From positions 1 to 30,562 of the forward strand of contig CAYZIC010000024.1 in the NCBI GenBank assembly GCA_964478335.1: a stretch of 30,562 bases of DNA, given 5' to 3'. Below, piece by piece: positions 6,926 to 15,858 of this stretch. The DNA comes from CAYZIC01 sp964478335. Its GTDB lineage: Bacteria; Verrucomicrobiota; Kiritimatiellia; RFP12; DVOR01. Under the pieces are notes generated by a model that ran no database searches, had not been told where the DNA came from, and saw nothing but the letters and a program-made list of their open reading frames with translations. A program made the position numbers and the translations under genes. Each line of letters begins with the position of its first letter. The stretch's first letter is position 1.

Positions 6926-8113
6926 CTAGAGGTCTTCCCATTGATGGATTTCGCCACAGATGATGTGGTCGATGATGCCGTCGTCTCTGAGGAGAATGAG
7001 GGAACCGTCTTTGTCGATGCCTTTGCAGATGCCGCTGAGGGTGCGGGTGGCTTCTTTGACGGTGATGGGTTGGTCAATCTTGATGTCGCAGTCGTTGACT
7101 TGCTTGCAGATGGATTGGAAGCCTCCTCTGGCCCACATGGTGTAGAGCTTATCAAAGGTGAGGCAGAAGAATGCAAGTAGCTTGAACTTGTCGCAGGGTT
7201 GGCCTGTGATGGTCTTGATGTCGGTGGCGCGATGAGCGAGCTCGGGTGGGGTATAAGAGGTGTTGACGCCGATACCAATAATGATGCCCTCGATACCAGT
7301 GGCGGAGGTTTGGGATTGGCAAAGGATGCCGCAAAGCTTTTTGTCACCAAGGAGGATGTCGTTGGGCCACTTAATGCCGGGCTGCTGGCGGTTTGGCCAG
7401 AGGACTTCGTTGCGTAAAGCGAGGGTCATGGCGAGGCCGGCGAGGAGGGGTAGGGTGACGATTTCTTCGATCGGGAGGGTGGGGCGCACGAGGAGGGAGA
7501 AAAGAAGGTTCTCTCCTCGTGGTGTGACCCAGGTGCGGTCGAGTCGGCCGCGGCCGGTTGACTGGTAATCGGCGAGGATGATTGTGCCAGCGGGGGCGCC
7601 TTGCTCGGCGTCGTCGATGAGGGCGCGGTTGGTGGAGTCGGTTTCGCCGAGAATCTGCAATGTGAACTTTTGGCTGAGGCCGTAGTCGGCGAGTTGGCCG
7701 TGGACGTAGTCTTGCTGGAGTCGATGAACGATCTCAAGGTCGGCGGGTGCCCATTTGAGGCTGGATAGCTGATCAACGGGCAGCCAAAGGGGGTCGGTGT
7801 GTTCGGCCAGAACGATTTCGCCGCTATCCTGGGTGCAGAGCAATGCGGTAAGGGCGATTGTGATGCCTGAGTCTAGGGGGTGGTGAATGGTGGTGAGTGT
7901 TTTGGCGGGGGTGATGTCGATGTGGAGCTCCTCCATGATTTCACGTGAGATGGCGTCTTCATTGGATTCGTTGGGCTCGACTTTGCCGCCGGGGAACTCG
8001 TAGAGGCCGGCGTAGGGATTCTTTTGGTTGGGGTGGCGGCGCAGGCACAGGATGTCGCCGTGGGCATTGAGAATGACTGCGGCGACGACTTGTAGTGGTG
8101 TATTTGTGGCCAT
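6926..8113 (-). CDS. Nudix (MutT-like) / biotin-protein ligase (BirA) fusion
   Basis: This 395-aa two-domain protein has an AAAGGA ribosome binding site. Residues about 5-135 are a Nudix hydrolase with a box at 43-65 (GKVEPNE..REIMEEL); only the late Gly of the consensus is replaced by His. This is the type that removes 8-oxo-dGTP. Residues about 148-395 are a biotin-protein ligase that attaches biotin to carboxylases. They include ETDSTN, the ATP/biotin motif GRGRLDRTW (near 186, with Asp in place of the usual Gly), KWPNDILL (near 248) and a C-terminal beta domain. There is no N-terminal DNA-binding domain, so it is unlikely to act as a repressor. The two activities are not known to be linked. 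It is downstream of glnN across a 218-bp repeat-containing gap. Confidence 0.9.
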   Translation of the reverse strand: MATNTPLQVVAAVILNAHGDILCLRRHPNQKNPYAGLYEFPGGKVEPNESNEDAISREIMEELHIDITPAKTLTTIHHPLDSGITIALTALLCTQDSGEIVLAEHTDPLWLPVDQLSSLKWAPADLEIVHRLQQDYVHGQLADYGLSQKFTLQILGETDSTNRALIDDAEQGAPAGTIILADYQSTGRGRLDRTWVTPRGENLLFSLLVRPTLPIEEIVTLPLLAGLAMTLALRNEVLWPNRQQPGIKWPNDILLGDKKLCGILCQSQTSATGIEGIIIGIGVNTSYTPPELAHRATDIKTITGQPCDKFKLLAFFCLTFDKLYTMWARGGFQSICKQVNDCDIKIDQPITVKEATRTLSGICKGIDKDGSLILLRDDGIIDHIICGEIHQWEDL

Positions 8114-8331
8114 GGTGAAATCCTTTGGCGGCAGCGCCGCCAGTGAACAGTTACAGGAAGAGCGGTCAGGAGTGCCAGAATGAGTCAGCTAATAAACGCG
8201 AATGAAAACGAATACAAGCGAATGGGAGCCTGTGGCGACAGGGGGGGGGATTCTTGACTATCGAGGCGTTTATTCTTAAACGCCAGCTACTCATGCAGCC
8301 CTCACAGGCACAATCCCCAATCCCTCGCCTC
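8114..8331. repeat. Intergenic repeats between glnN and mutT-birA
   Basis: Three CGAAT motifs occur at exact 10-bp steps (8199, 8209, 8219), followed by a run of nine G (8241-8249). A hairpin GCGTTTA-ttct-TAAACGC (8266-8283) has a related, imperfect copy at 5728-5745. No gene is seen. Confidence 0.55.
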
Positions 8332-10500
8332 CTATCTGACAAAGAGCATTTCTTGGTAGGTGGGCAGCGGCCAGAGTTGGTCTGAGGCGAATGCTTCGAG
8401 CGTGTCAACGGTACTGCGGACGGTATTCATTGCGGGGATGACGGTATCGCGCATATATCGAGCACGGGTTGCGCTGTCGGAGGTTGGGGTTTGATCCATG
8501 GATTGTTCGAGGGTGTCGAGCTGAGAATGGAGGGCCGCAGTATTGGTGGAGAGCTTGGTGATGGTGGAAGTGTCAACGGGAAGGCTGAGTGCCTTGAGGT
8601 TGAGGATGGTCTGAGAACGATTTTGTAGGTCGCTCATGACCGCCGGCATAATGACGGTGCGGCCCATCTCCGCGGTGAGGCGGGCTTCTACGGCGATGTC
8701 TTTGACATAGCGCTCAAGGTAGATTTCGTGGCGAGCGCGGACTTCGCGTTCTGACAAGACACCCATTTTGATCATGGTTTCGATGGCGTCGGGTGCGACG
8801 AGTGCGTCAATTGCTGCGACGGACTCAGTGAGGTTGGGGAGGCCACGACGGGTGGCTTCGTCAATCCAGGCGGCAGCGTAGTTGTCGCCATTAAAGACGA
8901 TCTGGCTATTTTCGCGCCAGAGTTTACCAACGAGCTGATAGACGGCAGATTCGTTGTCGAGGCCCTCTTCGACGAGTTTCTCGAGGTCATCTGCGATGGA
9001 TGAGAGGGCTTGTGCAATGATGGTATTGAGGATCATCAATGGCCCTGCGACGGCTTGAGATGAGCCGACTGCGCGGAATTCGAACTTGTTACCAGTAAAG
9101 GCGAATGGGCTGGTGCGGTTGCGGTCGCCTTCGCTGACGGATACAGGTGCAATAAAGTCAATACCGACAGAGAGCTTGGCAGATTTAGGGGTGTCGCTGA
9201 ATTCACCTCGAGCGATGTCCTCAAAGACGCGGGTGAGGCGATCGCCCAAGAAGATGGAGATGATCGCAGGCGGTGCTTCGCAGGCTCCGAGGCGGTGATC
9301 ATTGCCCGCATGGGCAATGGAAGAACGCAACAAAGCGGCGTGCTTATTGGTAGCGGCGATGACGGCCGAGCAGAAGAGGAGGAAGTGGAGGTTTTTCTCC
9401 GGCTTGCTGGAGGGGGAGAGGAGGTTCTCAGTCTCTGTGGCGATGGACCAGTTGACGTGCTTGCCAGAGCCATTGACACCTGCGAAGGGTTTCTCATGGA
9501 GGAGGCAGGCAAATCCGTGGCGGAGAGCGATGCGCTGGAGGACGCTCATGACGAGCTGTTGGTGGTCGGAGGCGATGTTGGTTTCCTCGTAGATGGGGGC
9601 GATTTCGAATTGACCAGGGGCGACTTCGTTGTGGCGGGTCTTGCAGGGGACTCCGAGATGAAGGAGTTCGCGTTCGACGCAGACCATAAAAGCTAGCACG
9701 CGCTCTTGGATGGCACCGTAGTATTGGTCTTCCATTTCCTGGCCTTTGGGAGGCTTTGCACCAAAGAGGGTGCGGCCTGCGCTGATCAGGTCGGGACGTG
9801 CAAGGTAAAAATGGCGGTCGATTAAGAAGTACTCTTGTTCGCAACCCGCACAGGTCTTGACGTGCTGGTCGGTTTCTCCGAGAGCAGCGAGGACGCGTTT
9901 GGCTTGTTTGGTGACGGCTTGGTTTGCGCGTAGGAGGGGGGTCTTTTTGTCAAGTGCTGCACCATTGGATGCGAAGAATGCTGTTGGGATAAAGAGCGTC
10001 ATGACGCCAGCATTTTCGAGGAGGTAGGCTGGGCTTGTGACATCCCATGCGGTATAGCCTCTGGCCTCAAATGTAGCACGCAGGCCTCCCGATGGGAGGG
10101 ATGAGCCATCCGCCTCACCGCGGATGAGCTGCTTTGCCCCAAAGTTAGCAATGACCCCTGCGCCATTGGGAGCAGGCTCAATAAAGGCATCGTGCTTCTC
10201 TGCGGTCAGTCCTGTGAGCGGGTAAAAGACGTGAGCGTAGTGTGTGGCACCACGCTGCATTGCCCAGTCTCGCATGGCGCGGGCAACGATATCTGCGATA
10301 CGGTTGTCTAGGATATGTCCATCAGCTTTGGCTTCGTGGACGGCGGCATAGGTGGGTCCGTCGAGCATGGTTTGCATGACTTGGTCGTTAAAGACACGAT
10401 CTGCGAAGAAGTCTTGAGGAGCGACTTGGTAGACGGGTGCTTGAGCGTGGGTTAAATCGGCAATTGCATGAACAGCTTTGGTGCGTAGAGTTTCAATCAT
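8332..10500 (-). CDS. glnN: Glutamine synthetase type III
   Basis: At 722 aa this is full length for GSIII, the large hexameric or dodecameric glutamine synthetase that makes glutamine from glutamate, ammonia and ATP in the cytoplasm. Signatures seen are GCEQEYFLID (near 217), RHNEVAPGQFEIAPIYE (near 287), HEKPFAGVNGSGKHVNWS and TGNKFEFRAVGSSQAVAGP. The start ATG has AAAGAG upstream. It lies 10 bp after the stop of a GNAT gene resembling the short N-acetylglutamate synthases, so the two glutamate-linked genes are probably co-transcribed. Confidence 0.93.
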   Translation of the reverse strand: MIETLRTKAVHAIADLTHAQAPVYQVAPQDFFADRVFNDQVMQTMLDGPTYAAVHEAKADGHILDNRIADIVARAMRDWAMQRGATHYAHVFYPLTGLTAEKHDAFIEPAPNGAGVIANFGAKQLIRGEADGSSLPSGGLRATFEARGYTAWDVTSPAYLLENAGVMTLFIPTAFFASNGAALDKKTPLLRANQAVTKQAKRVLAALGETDQHVKTCAGCEQEYFLIDRHFYLARPDLISAGRTLFGAKPPKGQEMEDQYYGAIQERVLAFMVCVERELLHLGVPCKTRHNEVAPGQFEIAPIYEETNIASDHQQLVMSVLQRIALRHGFACLLHEKPFAGVNGSGKHVNWSIATETENLLSPSSKPEKNLHFLLFCSAVIAATNKHAALLRSSIAHAGNDHRLGACEAPPAIISIFLGDRLTRVFEDIARGEFSDTPKSAKLSVGIDFIAPVSVSEGDRNRTSPFAFTGNKFEFRAVGSSQAVAGPLMILNTIIAQALSSIADDLEKLVEEGLDNESAVYQLVGKLWRENSQIVFNGDNYAAAWIDEATRRGLPNLTESVAAIDALVAPDAIETMIKMGVLSEREVRARHEIYLERYVKDIAVEARLTAEMGRTVIMPAVMSDLQNRSQTILNLKALSLPVDTSTITKLSTNTAALHSQLDTLEQSMDQTPTSDSATRARYMRDTVIPAMNTVRSTVDTLEAFASDQLWPLPTYQEMLFVR

Positions 10501-10510
10501 GGCTGGCTCT

Positions 10511-11029
10511 TTATTTAGTAGGTTGTGTTAAATCAAGTTGCATCGCAATTTCAGGGCAGGTAAAGGGGTCTGTATATTTGGTACAGTAGATACACCCGCG
10601 GTAGATTTTGTGGATGATTTGGGTCTTTTCGATATATTTAAAGCCCATGTGTCTGAAAAAATCAGGCGCAAAGGTGAGGACGAGAGCGTACTTTGGCTTG
10701 AATGCTTTGATGCGCTCGATGACAAAGGATATGAGCTGCTCACCGATATGCTTGCCGCGCATTTCTTGGGCGACTGCAACGGATTGGAGCTCGACGGTTG
10801 CACCAGATGGATTACCAATCTCAGGCAGAATAGCCCAGGTGGCGCAGGCAACGATTTTACCTTGATAGATACCCACGCTAAAGCGGTCGATGCCCTCAAC
10901 AATGTGATTCATCGATCGCTGCAGGAGCTCATTTGGGTAGGATATGATGAGCTTGTGAATGGCGGTTGCGTCATTGAGAGTCGCAGCACGCATCGTTAGC
11001 TGAGTGGTATCGAATGTTGAGTCTGTCAT
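10511..11029 (-). CDS. GNAT N-acetyltransferase, similar to short N-acetylglutamate synthases
   Basis: A 172-aa GNAT fold protein. The acetyl-CoA binding motif is VELQSVAVAQEMRGKHIGEQL (V/I-x-V plus RGxxIG). The C-terminus ends with CIYCTKYTDPFTCPEIAM, a Cys-rich ending that recalls the compact ArgA-type amino-acid acetyltransferases of some bacteria, which begin arginine synthesis. The assignment to glutamate as substrate is inference, helped by the adjacent glutamine synthetase. Its start overlaps the apbE stop by 4 bases (ATGA), so translation is probably coupled. Confidence 0.75.
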   Translation of the reverse strand: MTDSTFDTTQLTMRAATLNDATAIHKLIISYPNELLQRSMNHIVEGIDRFSVGIYQGKIVACATWAILPEIGNPSGATVELQSVAVAQEMRGKHIGEQLISFVIERIKAFKPKYALVLTFAPDFFRHMGFKYIEKTQIIHKIYRGCIYCTKYTDPFTCPEIAMQLDLTQPTK

Positions 11030-12009
11030 TGTAGCTCCTCCACGGGGTGGCAGGGTGAATGGATTGAGTCCGTTATGATGTGTGAATTCATCAGCGGATT
11101 AGTGTAAAGTGTATGGTTTGCGACGATTAGCACGGCTACCTCTGGGTGGCGTTTAAGCCAGGCTGTGCGCTCAGATGCCGTCATGACCATGAGGGCGGTG
11201 GCATAGGCATCAGCCCGAGCCGCATCTCGTGGCATCAAGACTGTCACAGCATCAATGCCTGTGACCGGCCAGCCTGTGCGAGGGTCAAAGATGTGCGTGT
11301 AGCGTTTGCCAGCGATGGAGACTTGCTTCTCGTAATTGCCAGAGGTCGAGAGAGTGTAGCCTGCAGGTAAGGAGGTCGTGAGCAGAGTGTCGTCAGCGTG
11401 TGAGGAGTAGGGGTCTTTGATGGCGATGCGATAGGTGTCGCCATGAGCATAGTAGGACCCACCGACACTGATCAGTGCTTTAGCAAGAGGGACTGCATTA
11501 GCGGCTTGGGAGAGGGCGTAGCCTTTGGCAATGGCCCCGAAGTCAAGCTGATGGTCAGGGGCATCGTAGGAGCATGATTGCAAGATGGAGGCGAGTGTCT
11601 TGGCGTCAGGCGGTTGGATGGGTCGGTTAGCTTGAAACCCCCAGCACTTAGACAGAGGCAGTAGGCAAGGATTGTAAGCGCCATAGGTGTCGTGGGTGAT
11701 TGCCTTGGAGAGAGTCAAGAGCGTATCAAAGTCGGCATTATACGCACCTTTTTGCAGGGTGCGGGCATTGTAGTGGCTAATATATGACGAGGGGTCGTAG
11801 GTTGAGAGATCTGCCTCAATTTGCTTGAATCGCTGGAAGATCTTTTGCGCGAGAGCATCATCAAAGTCGGTCATTTGAACCGCGCAGAAGGTGCCCATAG
11901 TTGCCATTAAGCTAGTGCGCTCATGAGAGGCTGAGAGCATGGACTCCTTAGAGCACCCCGAGAGGAGGCACGTGACAAGGAGTAGCACGATACCCAGAGT
12001 CTTCACCAT
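11026..12009 (-). CDS. apbE: FAD:protein FMN transferase, lipoprotein
   Basis: This 327-aa protein has a lipoprotein signal peptide (VTCLLSGCS, lipidated Cys near residue 19), so it is exported and membrane anchored. ApbE uses FAD to attach FMN to Thr residues of proteins such as Rnf and Nqr subunits. Family motifs are MATMGTFCAV near the mature N-terminus, LDFGAIAKGYA, YTLSTSGNYE and THIFDPRTGWPV, and then the DAYATALMVM segment. No Nqr/Rnf gene is in the window, so its target is not visible. It shares one base with the ktrA-like stop (TAATG). Confidence 0.9.
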   Translation of the reverse strand: MVKTLGIVLLLVTCLLSGCSKESMLSASHERTSLMATMGTFCAVQMTDFDDALAQKIFQRFKQIEADLSTYDPSSYISHYNARTLQKGAYNADFDTLLTLSKAITHDTYGAYNPCLLPLSKCWGFQANRPIQPPDAKTLASILQSCSYDAPDHQLDFGAIAKGYALSQAANAVPLAKALISVGGSYYAHGDTYRIAIKDPYSSHADDTLLTTSLPAGYTLSTSGNYEKQVSIAGKRYTHIFDPRTGWPVTGIDAVTVLMPRDAARADAYATALMVMTASERTAWLKRHPEVAVLIVANHTLYTNPLMNSHIITDSIHSPCHPVEELQ

Positions 12010-12680
12010 TAGCTCTCCGAGAAGGTTGTGATCTTTTTAGGATCGCCAAATACGATTAAGCGATCATCGCTACGGATTGTTTCGTCCGGGGAGGGAATAA
12101 TCAGCTGAAGCGGCGTGCTTGGGTTCTCCTTGTCGGATCGCCGCACAGCCAAGACCGTGACATCGTAGGTTTTACGGACGTCGACTTGGCTTAGGGACTT
12201 GCCGTGTAGGCACTCCGGAGCACGGATTTCCGAAGCACTTAAGCCATCACCGATATCAAAGAATTCGATTTGGCTCGAAGTCATGATCGTACGCGCTAAT
12301 CTGTGTGCTCTGTCGCGGTTGGGGAATATAACCACGTCCGCACCGACGCGCCGCAAGACCTTGCCATGGGCATCAGTCGTGGCTTTGGCCACGACAGTCT
12401 TGACCCCGAGGTCTTTGCAGTTGACTGTCGCCATAACGCTCCCCTCGATATTTTCACCGATTGCCACGATGACCGTTTCGCAGGTTGCAAATCCGGCATC
12501 TTCAAGCGTATGGATATTGGTAGCGTCGCCTTGTTGGGCTTCTGCGACATACTCAGAGAGCGTTTGCACGCGCTCACGGTCAATATCCATTAGTAAGATT
12601 TCCGCACCCAGCTCGCAGAGCGACTGGATGACCGCTTCACCAAAACGGCCAGAGCCGATTACACCAATACGTTTTGACAT
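12009..12680 (-). CDS. KtrA/TrkA-type RCK potassium channel regulator
   Basis: A 223-aa cytoplasmic RCK protein. The N-terminal Rossmann domain (1-~140) has IGVIGSGRFGEAVIQSL, an acidic DID at the end of the second strand for the nucleotide ribose, then QGDATN and VVAKA. The C-terminal TrkA-C domain (about 145-223) ends with DDRLIVFGDPKKI. Such proteins gate a K+ uptake subunit (KtrB/TrkH) through ATP/ADP or NAD binding. No such subunit is in the window, so the partner must be elsewhere. It sits between rdgC-like and apbE in a tight array. Confidence 0.88.
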   Translation of the reverse strand: MSKRIGVIGSGRFGEAVIQSLCELGAEILLMDIDRERVQTLSEYVAEAQQGDATNIHTLEDAGFATCETVIVAIGENIEGSVMATVNCKDLGVKTVVAKATTDAHGKVLRRVGADVVIFPNRDRAHRLARTIMTSSQIEFFDIGDGLSASEIRAPECLHGKSLSQVDVRKTYDVTVLAVRRSDKENPSTPLQLIIPSPDETIRSDDRLIVFGDPKKITTFSES

Positions 12681-12705
12681 AACAAGGGGACCTTTCTATC
12701 AGAGG

Positions 12706-13815
12706 CTATGAAATCGATGGCGGATTAGCACGGGCATCAATCCATTGACGCATAGCTTGGATTGTTTCTTGCCAAGTGTCACCATGGGTGCGCAACTTGA
12801 TAAACTCATCAAAGAGCGTAAACCAGCACTCTCTAAAAAGCTCGATTGACGCCATGCGATCTTGAAAGACCCCAATGGCATCGTCTTGTTCACTCTTGGG
12901 TAGCTTCATCCCTCTAAAGGAGAATTCGTCAGAGTCAACCGTCGCCGAAACGATTTGTTCGCCGCAAGTAAAAGTGACCTTTGCGCGCTTGAGCTTTTTA
13001 CCGCAATAAAGAGCCATCCCCAGCTCACGGCTGTCAAGAGGGGTGCCTTTGCGTAGGACAGTCTCAAAAGAGCCTGGGCCCTCGGCATACATTAATAGAG
13101 GACCCTCAATCATTAAACCAGCAGTCATATCATTGTACTTAAAGGTCCCGCCGCTGCGTTCCCAGAAGAAGAGCAACCACGTCAAGAAGTCATTGCCTAG
13201 CGCGGTTTCATAGGGGACTTCAATTTGCGGATTGGGAGTGTAGTTGACCGGGGTGAGATCTTTGGTATTGATTTGGTGGCGCATCAGTGCGGCCGTATCA
13301 GCGGTGACCAAGATGGGTAAGGTGCCAGTAGTTTGCTTAAAGAATGGGCAAATGACATCGGCAGTATTGTCGGTCATTGCCGCACACAAGAGCAATTGGT
13401 TGCGCATATCGACGACCAATGGGATAGATGCGAATGACGGCAACGCTTGGCGCATCAAATCCTCGGTTACGCGTTCGCGGACTTCAGTCTTGACTGCGCG
13501 AGGCAAGAACTCGATGTCGCGGGCTTTTTTCTCAATGCTCTCCTCGAGCTTGACGTAAGCACGTAAAGTCGATGGTGGGACTTTCTTTTCAGCGGTGAGG
13601 TAGGCTAAGTGTAAGTATGCGGTAAACGAGCAATGCTCCTCAGATAGATCGTAGTCCAAGGCATGAGCCGGACCAATCCAACCGTGTAGGGGCTCCGAGG
13701 CAAGTGTGTTGAGCGGCGGAATCATGAAGTTTTGAAAGTCCGCAAGCGCCTCCACTGTGATTTCTTCACGGAGGTAGAACATTCTAAAATTAACAGTACC
13801 AGTATCAAAGCCCAT
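12706..13815 (-). CDS. RdgC-like nucleoid/recombination-associated protein
   Basis: This 369-aa protein looks like the RdgC family. The central part (about 95-175: KKARDIEFLPRAVKTEVRE, LMRQALPSFASIPLVVDMRN, TTGTLPILV) matches the order of RdgC segments: a basic helix, a LLPRAF-like block, a WID-like strand and a SLPVVP-like strand. RdgC binds double-stranded DNA as a ring and limits RecA action. The protein is longer than E. coli RdgC (about 300 aa), with extra sequence in the second half. Its stop-to-start distances are 1 nt to tatC upstream and 25 nt to the RCK gene downstream. Similarity is judged by eye, so the family call is moderate. Confidence 0.7.
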   Translation of the reverse strand: MGFDTGTVNFRMFYLREEITVEALADFQNFMIPPLNTLASEPLHGWIGPAHALDYDLSEEHCSFTAYLHLAYLTAEKKVPPSTLRAYVKLEESIEKKARDIEFLPRAVKTEVRERVTEDLMRQALPSFASIPLVVDMRNQLLLCAAMTDNTADVICPFFKQTTGTLPILVTADTAALMRHQINTKDLTPVNYTPNPQIEVPYETALGNDFLTWLLFFWERSGGTFKYNDMTAGLMIEGPLLMYAEGPGSFETVLRKGTPLDSRELGMALYCGKKLKRAKVTFTCGEQIVSATVDSDEFSFRGMKLPKSEQDDAIGVFQDRMASIELFRECWFTLFDEFIKLRTHGDTWQETIQAMRQWIDARANPPSIS

Positions 13816-13816
13816 A

Positions 13817-14656
13817 TTAAACCTCTTCAGTAGGATAGTCGGAGTCGTTGGATGAGAGACGTTCTTTCATCCGGATCAACAAGATGCATGCTTCATAAAG
13901 GATGCACATTGGGACGGCCATAATGATTTGTGAAACCGGTTCCGGCGGCGTGAGCATCATTGCGATGACAAAGATGCCGACGATTGCGATGTTGCGCTTT
14001 TCACGGAGCGTTTGCGAGGAGATGAGGCCAATCCATCCCAAGGCCAATAGAACTAGCGGCATTAAGAATGACGCACCAAAAGCCACAATCGTCTTAAAGA
14101 CTAATGCAAGATAGGGCTCTGCACGCAAAGTCGTTACCGGGACCCCGATCCAATTATTGATGGCCATCAGCACCTCCATGCCCACTTGAAGGGTAAATGA
14201 AAAGGCTAGCCAGACACCAAATGAGAAAAGCGTCACCCCTGTCAGCAAGACAGTAATGAGGATGTTGCGTTCGTGGCGGTGCAACCCCGGAAAGATAAAC
14301 TTGAGCATAAAGTATGTCAAGAATGGCATGGATAGGATCGTGCCTCCCCAGAGCATAATCTGGATCAAGATCGATGCGCCAGCCGTTGCATCGAGCCCCT
14401 CGACATGGACGACCTTTTGGAGCTCTGCGGATGCTTCGATGGGGGATTTGAGCAAGAGCAGGATGTCAGGCGCAAAGAATGCGATTAGGATGACGCAGAG
14501 GATCCACGCGATGGACATTTTAAAGAGCATATTGCGCAAATCGATGAAGTGCTCAATAAAGGGACGAGGTGGATCGAATGATTCCTCGGTCTCGACCGAA
14601 TTGTCCGGGGTAAAATACTTATTGAAGACCTTTTGAGAGATGCGCGATTTAGCCAT
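13817..14656 (-). CDS. tatC: Twin-arginine translocase subunit TatC
   Basis: A 279-aa integral membrane protein with six predicted membrane segments. It has the TatC signatures FIEHFIDLRNMLFK at the N-terminal cytoplasmic edge, FPGLHRHERN (the conserved cytoplasmic loop) and LTPPEPVSQIIMAVPMCILYE near the end. TatC recognises the twin-arginine signal peptide and exports folded proteins with TatB and TatA. Its start overlaps the upstream tatB-like stop by 8 bases, so the two are coupled. No separate tatA lies in the window. Confidence 0.93.
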   Translation of the reverse strand: MAKSRISQKVFNKYFTPDNSVETEESFDPPRPFIEHFIDLRNMLFKMSIAWILCVILIAFFAPDILLLLKSPIEASAELQKVVHVEGLDATAGASILIQIMLWGGTILSMPFLTYFMLKFIFPGLHRHERNILITVLLTGVTLFSFGVWLAFSFTLQVGMEVLMAINNWIGVPVTTLRAEPYLALVFKTIVAFGASFLMPLVLLALGWIGLISSQTLREKRNIAIVGIFVIAMMLTPPEPVSQIIMAVPMCILYEACILLIRMKERLSSNDSDYPTEEV

Positions 14657-15173
14657 GATTCACCTTGCTAGGTTGAGAGGGGGTTGTTTCTGGCGTAGGA
14701 GGAGTTTGGTCTGCATCTTGAGCAGCCTTACGTGCGGCTTGAGATACGACAGAGTCCGTGGAGGGGAACCCCTCAGAAGTCGCTTCAAGCTCTTGCTCGT
14801 GGACATTGACACGTGCAAAGGGATCGTCTTCTTGAATGGGTTCGTAGGCCTCTGGGCCAAGTGGCGCACCGGGCTCTTCATCGATTGAGTCGGTATGGGG
14901 CTCGTGCTCATCCGTCGCGTCTGCAGGCTCTTGCTCAGACTCGTCAAGGTCCAGCTCGGGGTCAAAGTTGTCGGGGTTTTGGAACGTATCGAGCTGTTCT
15001 TTAACCGTCTCATCCATGGACATGAGCTGCTTTTTGAATTCGTCAGAAGCCTGTCTAACCGCCCCCATGATGCGTCCGATTTTGCGCATAGCCTCTGGCA
15101 AGCGCGTTGGTCCCATGACGATGACCGCGACGATAAAGATGACGACACATTCTATAAAACTAAAAGATTCCAT
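14649..15173 (-). CDS. tatB: Tat translocase TatB-like subunit
   Basis: This 174-aa protein has one N-terminal membrane segment (about 7-22) followed by an amphipathic helix. The hinge reads MGPTRLPEAMRKIGR; GP-x-RLP together with a Glu at position 8 is more like TatB than TatA. The remaining 110 residues are a long acidic, Pro-rich tail. TatB passes substrates from TatC to the TatA pore. Because only one such gene is present here, it could also serve as a single TatA/B-type protein. Confidence 0.85.
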   Translation of the reverse strand: MESFSFIECVVIFIVAVIVMGPTRLPEAMRKIGRIMGAVRQASDEFKKQLMSMDETVKEQLDTFQNPDNFDPELDLDESEQEPADATDEHEPHTDSIDEEPGAPLGPEAYEPIQEDDPFARVNVHEQELEATSEGFPSTDSVVSQAARKAAQDADQTPPTPETTPSQPSKVNHG

Positions 15174-15205
15174 AACCGACTAACTTTGATAGGTTGTCTA
15201 AGAGA

Positions 15206-15238
15206 TTATCGCTCCGAGCGCATACGCTCGGGCGATAA
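15206..15238 (-). terminator. Stem-loop between pal and tatB
   Basis: A near-perfect 14-bp stem (TTATCGC..CGAGCG with CGCTCGG-a-GCGATAA, one bulge) lies between the pal stop and the tatB start. No U-run follows, so partial termination or transcript processing is as likely as full termination. Confidence 0.5.
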
Positions 15239-15251
15239 AGAGACAAGAGAC

Positions 15252-15809
15252 TTACTTGTAGGGCACGAATTCAGCACGACGGTTCTTGCTGAGAGAATTC
15301 TCATCCGAACCGAGCACAGCGGGCTTTTCTTCACCAAAAGCGTGGGTTTGGATACGCTCAGCAGCGATACCCAAGGTGACCATATAATTTTTGACGGCAT
15401 TGGCACGTAATTCGCTCAAGGAGACGTTGTATTCGCTGCTGCCGCGTTCGTCGCAGTGGCCTTCGACGACCATGACTTGGTCATTATGTTGTTGGAGATA
15501 CAAGACTGCAGCATTGACCTTTTCGACTTCGAGCTCAGGGACGAGGTCGCTATCAAAAGAGAAGTAGAGAGGAGCGAGTCCAGCGGCATCGACTCGAGTG
15601 CGCGTTTCCTCAAAGTTGTCGCCGTATGCGCTAGCGCTGGTAGCATCGAGGCCAGCCGTCGTGGTGTCGATCTGGATTTCCTCGATAGGGCCATTTGCTT
15701 GGCCTTGTCCAGCCATAGAGCTGTCAGCAGAGCCTTTGATTTTTCTAGCGCATCCAGAGAATGCAACGAGTGCGCACGTGGTGATAATAACGGGGATGAG
15801 TTTGGACAT
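15252..15809 (-). CDS. pal: Peptidoglycan-associated lipoprotein Pal
   Basis: A 185-aa lipoprotein with a signal peptide ending VAFSGC, a Gly/Ala/Thr-rich linker (about 25-75) and an OmpA-like peptidoglycan-binding domain (about 78-185). Diagnostic features are LYFSFDSD, VVEGHCDERGSSEYNVSLSELRANAVKNY and LSKNRRAEF; the Asp and Arg that contact diaminopimelate are kept. Pal ties the outer membrane to the cell wall and works with TolB during division. The gene follows tolB as in most Tol-Pal operons, but tolQRA are not in the window. Confidence 0.95.
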   Translation of the reverse strand: MSKLIPVIITTCALVAFSGCARKIKGSADSSMAGQGQANGPIEEIQIDTTTAGLDATSASAYGDNFEETRTRVDAAGLAPLYFSFDSDLVPELEVEKVNAAVLYLQQHNDQVMVVEGHCDERGSSEYNVSLSELRANAVKNYMVTLGIAAERIQTHAFGEEKPAVLGSDENSLSKNRRAEFVPYK

Positions 15810-15858
15810 GATGACTCCTTGTTGTGTTTATTGGTTGATAGGTTGTTGTAAATGGTGT

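Noticed and set aside
6520..7350. 276-aa minus-strand open frame
   Set aside because: Ser/Pro/Thr-rich shadow of the MutT-BirA gene extended through repeat DNA.
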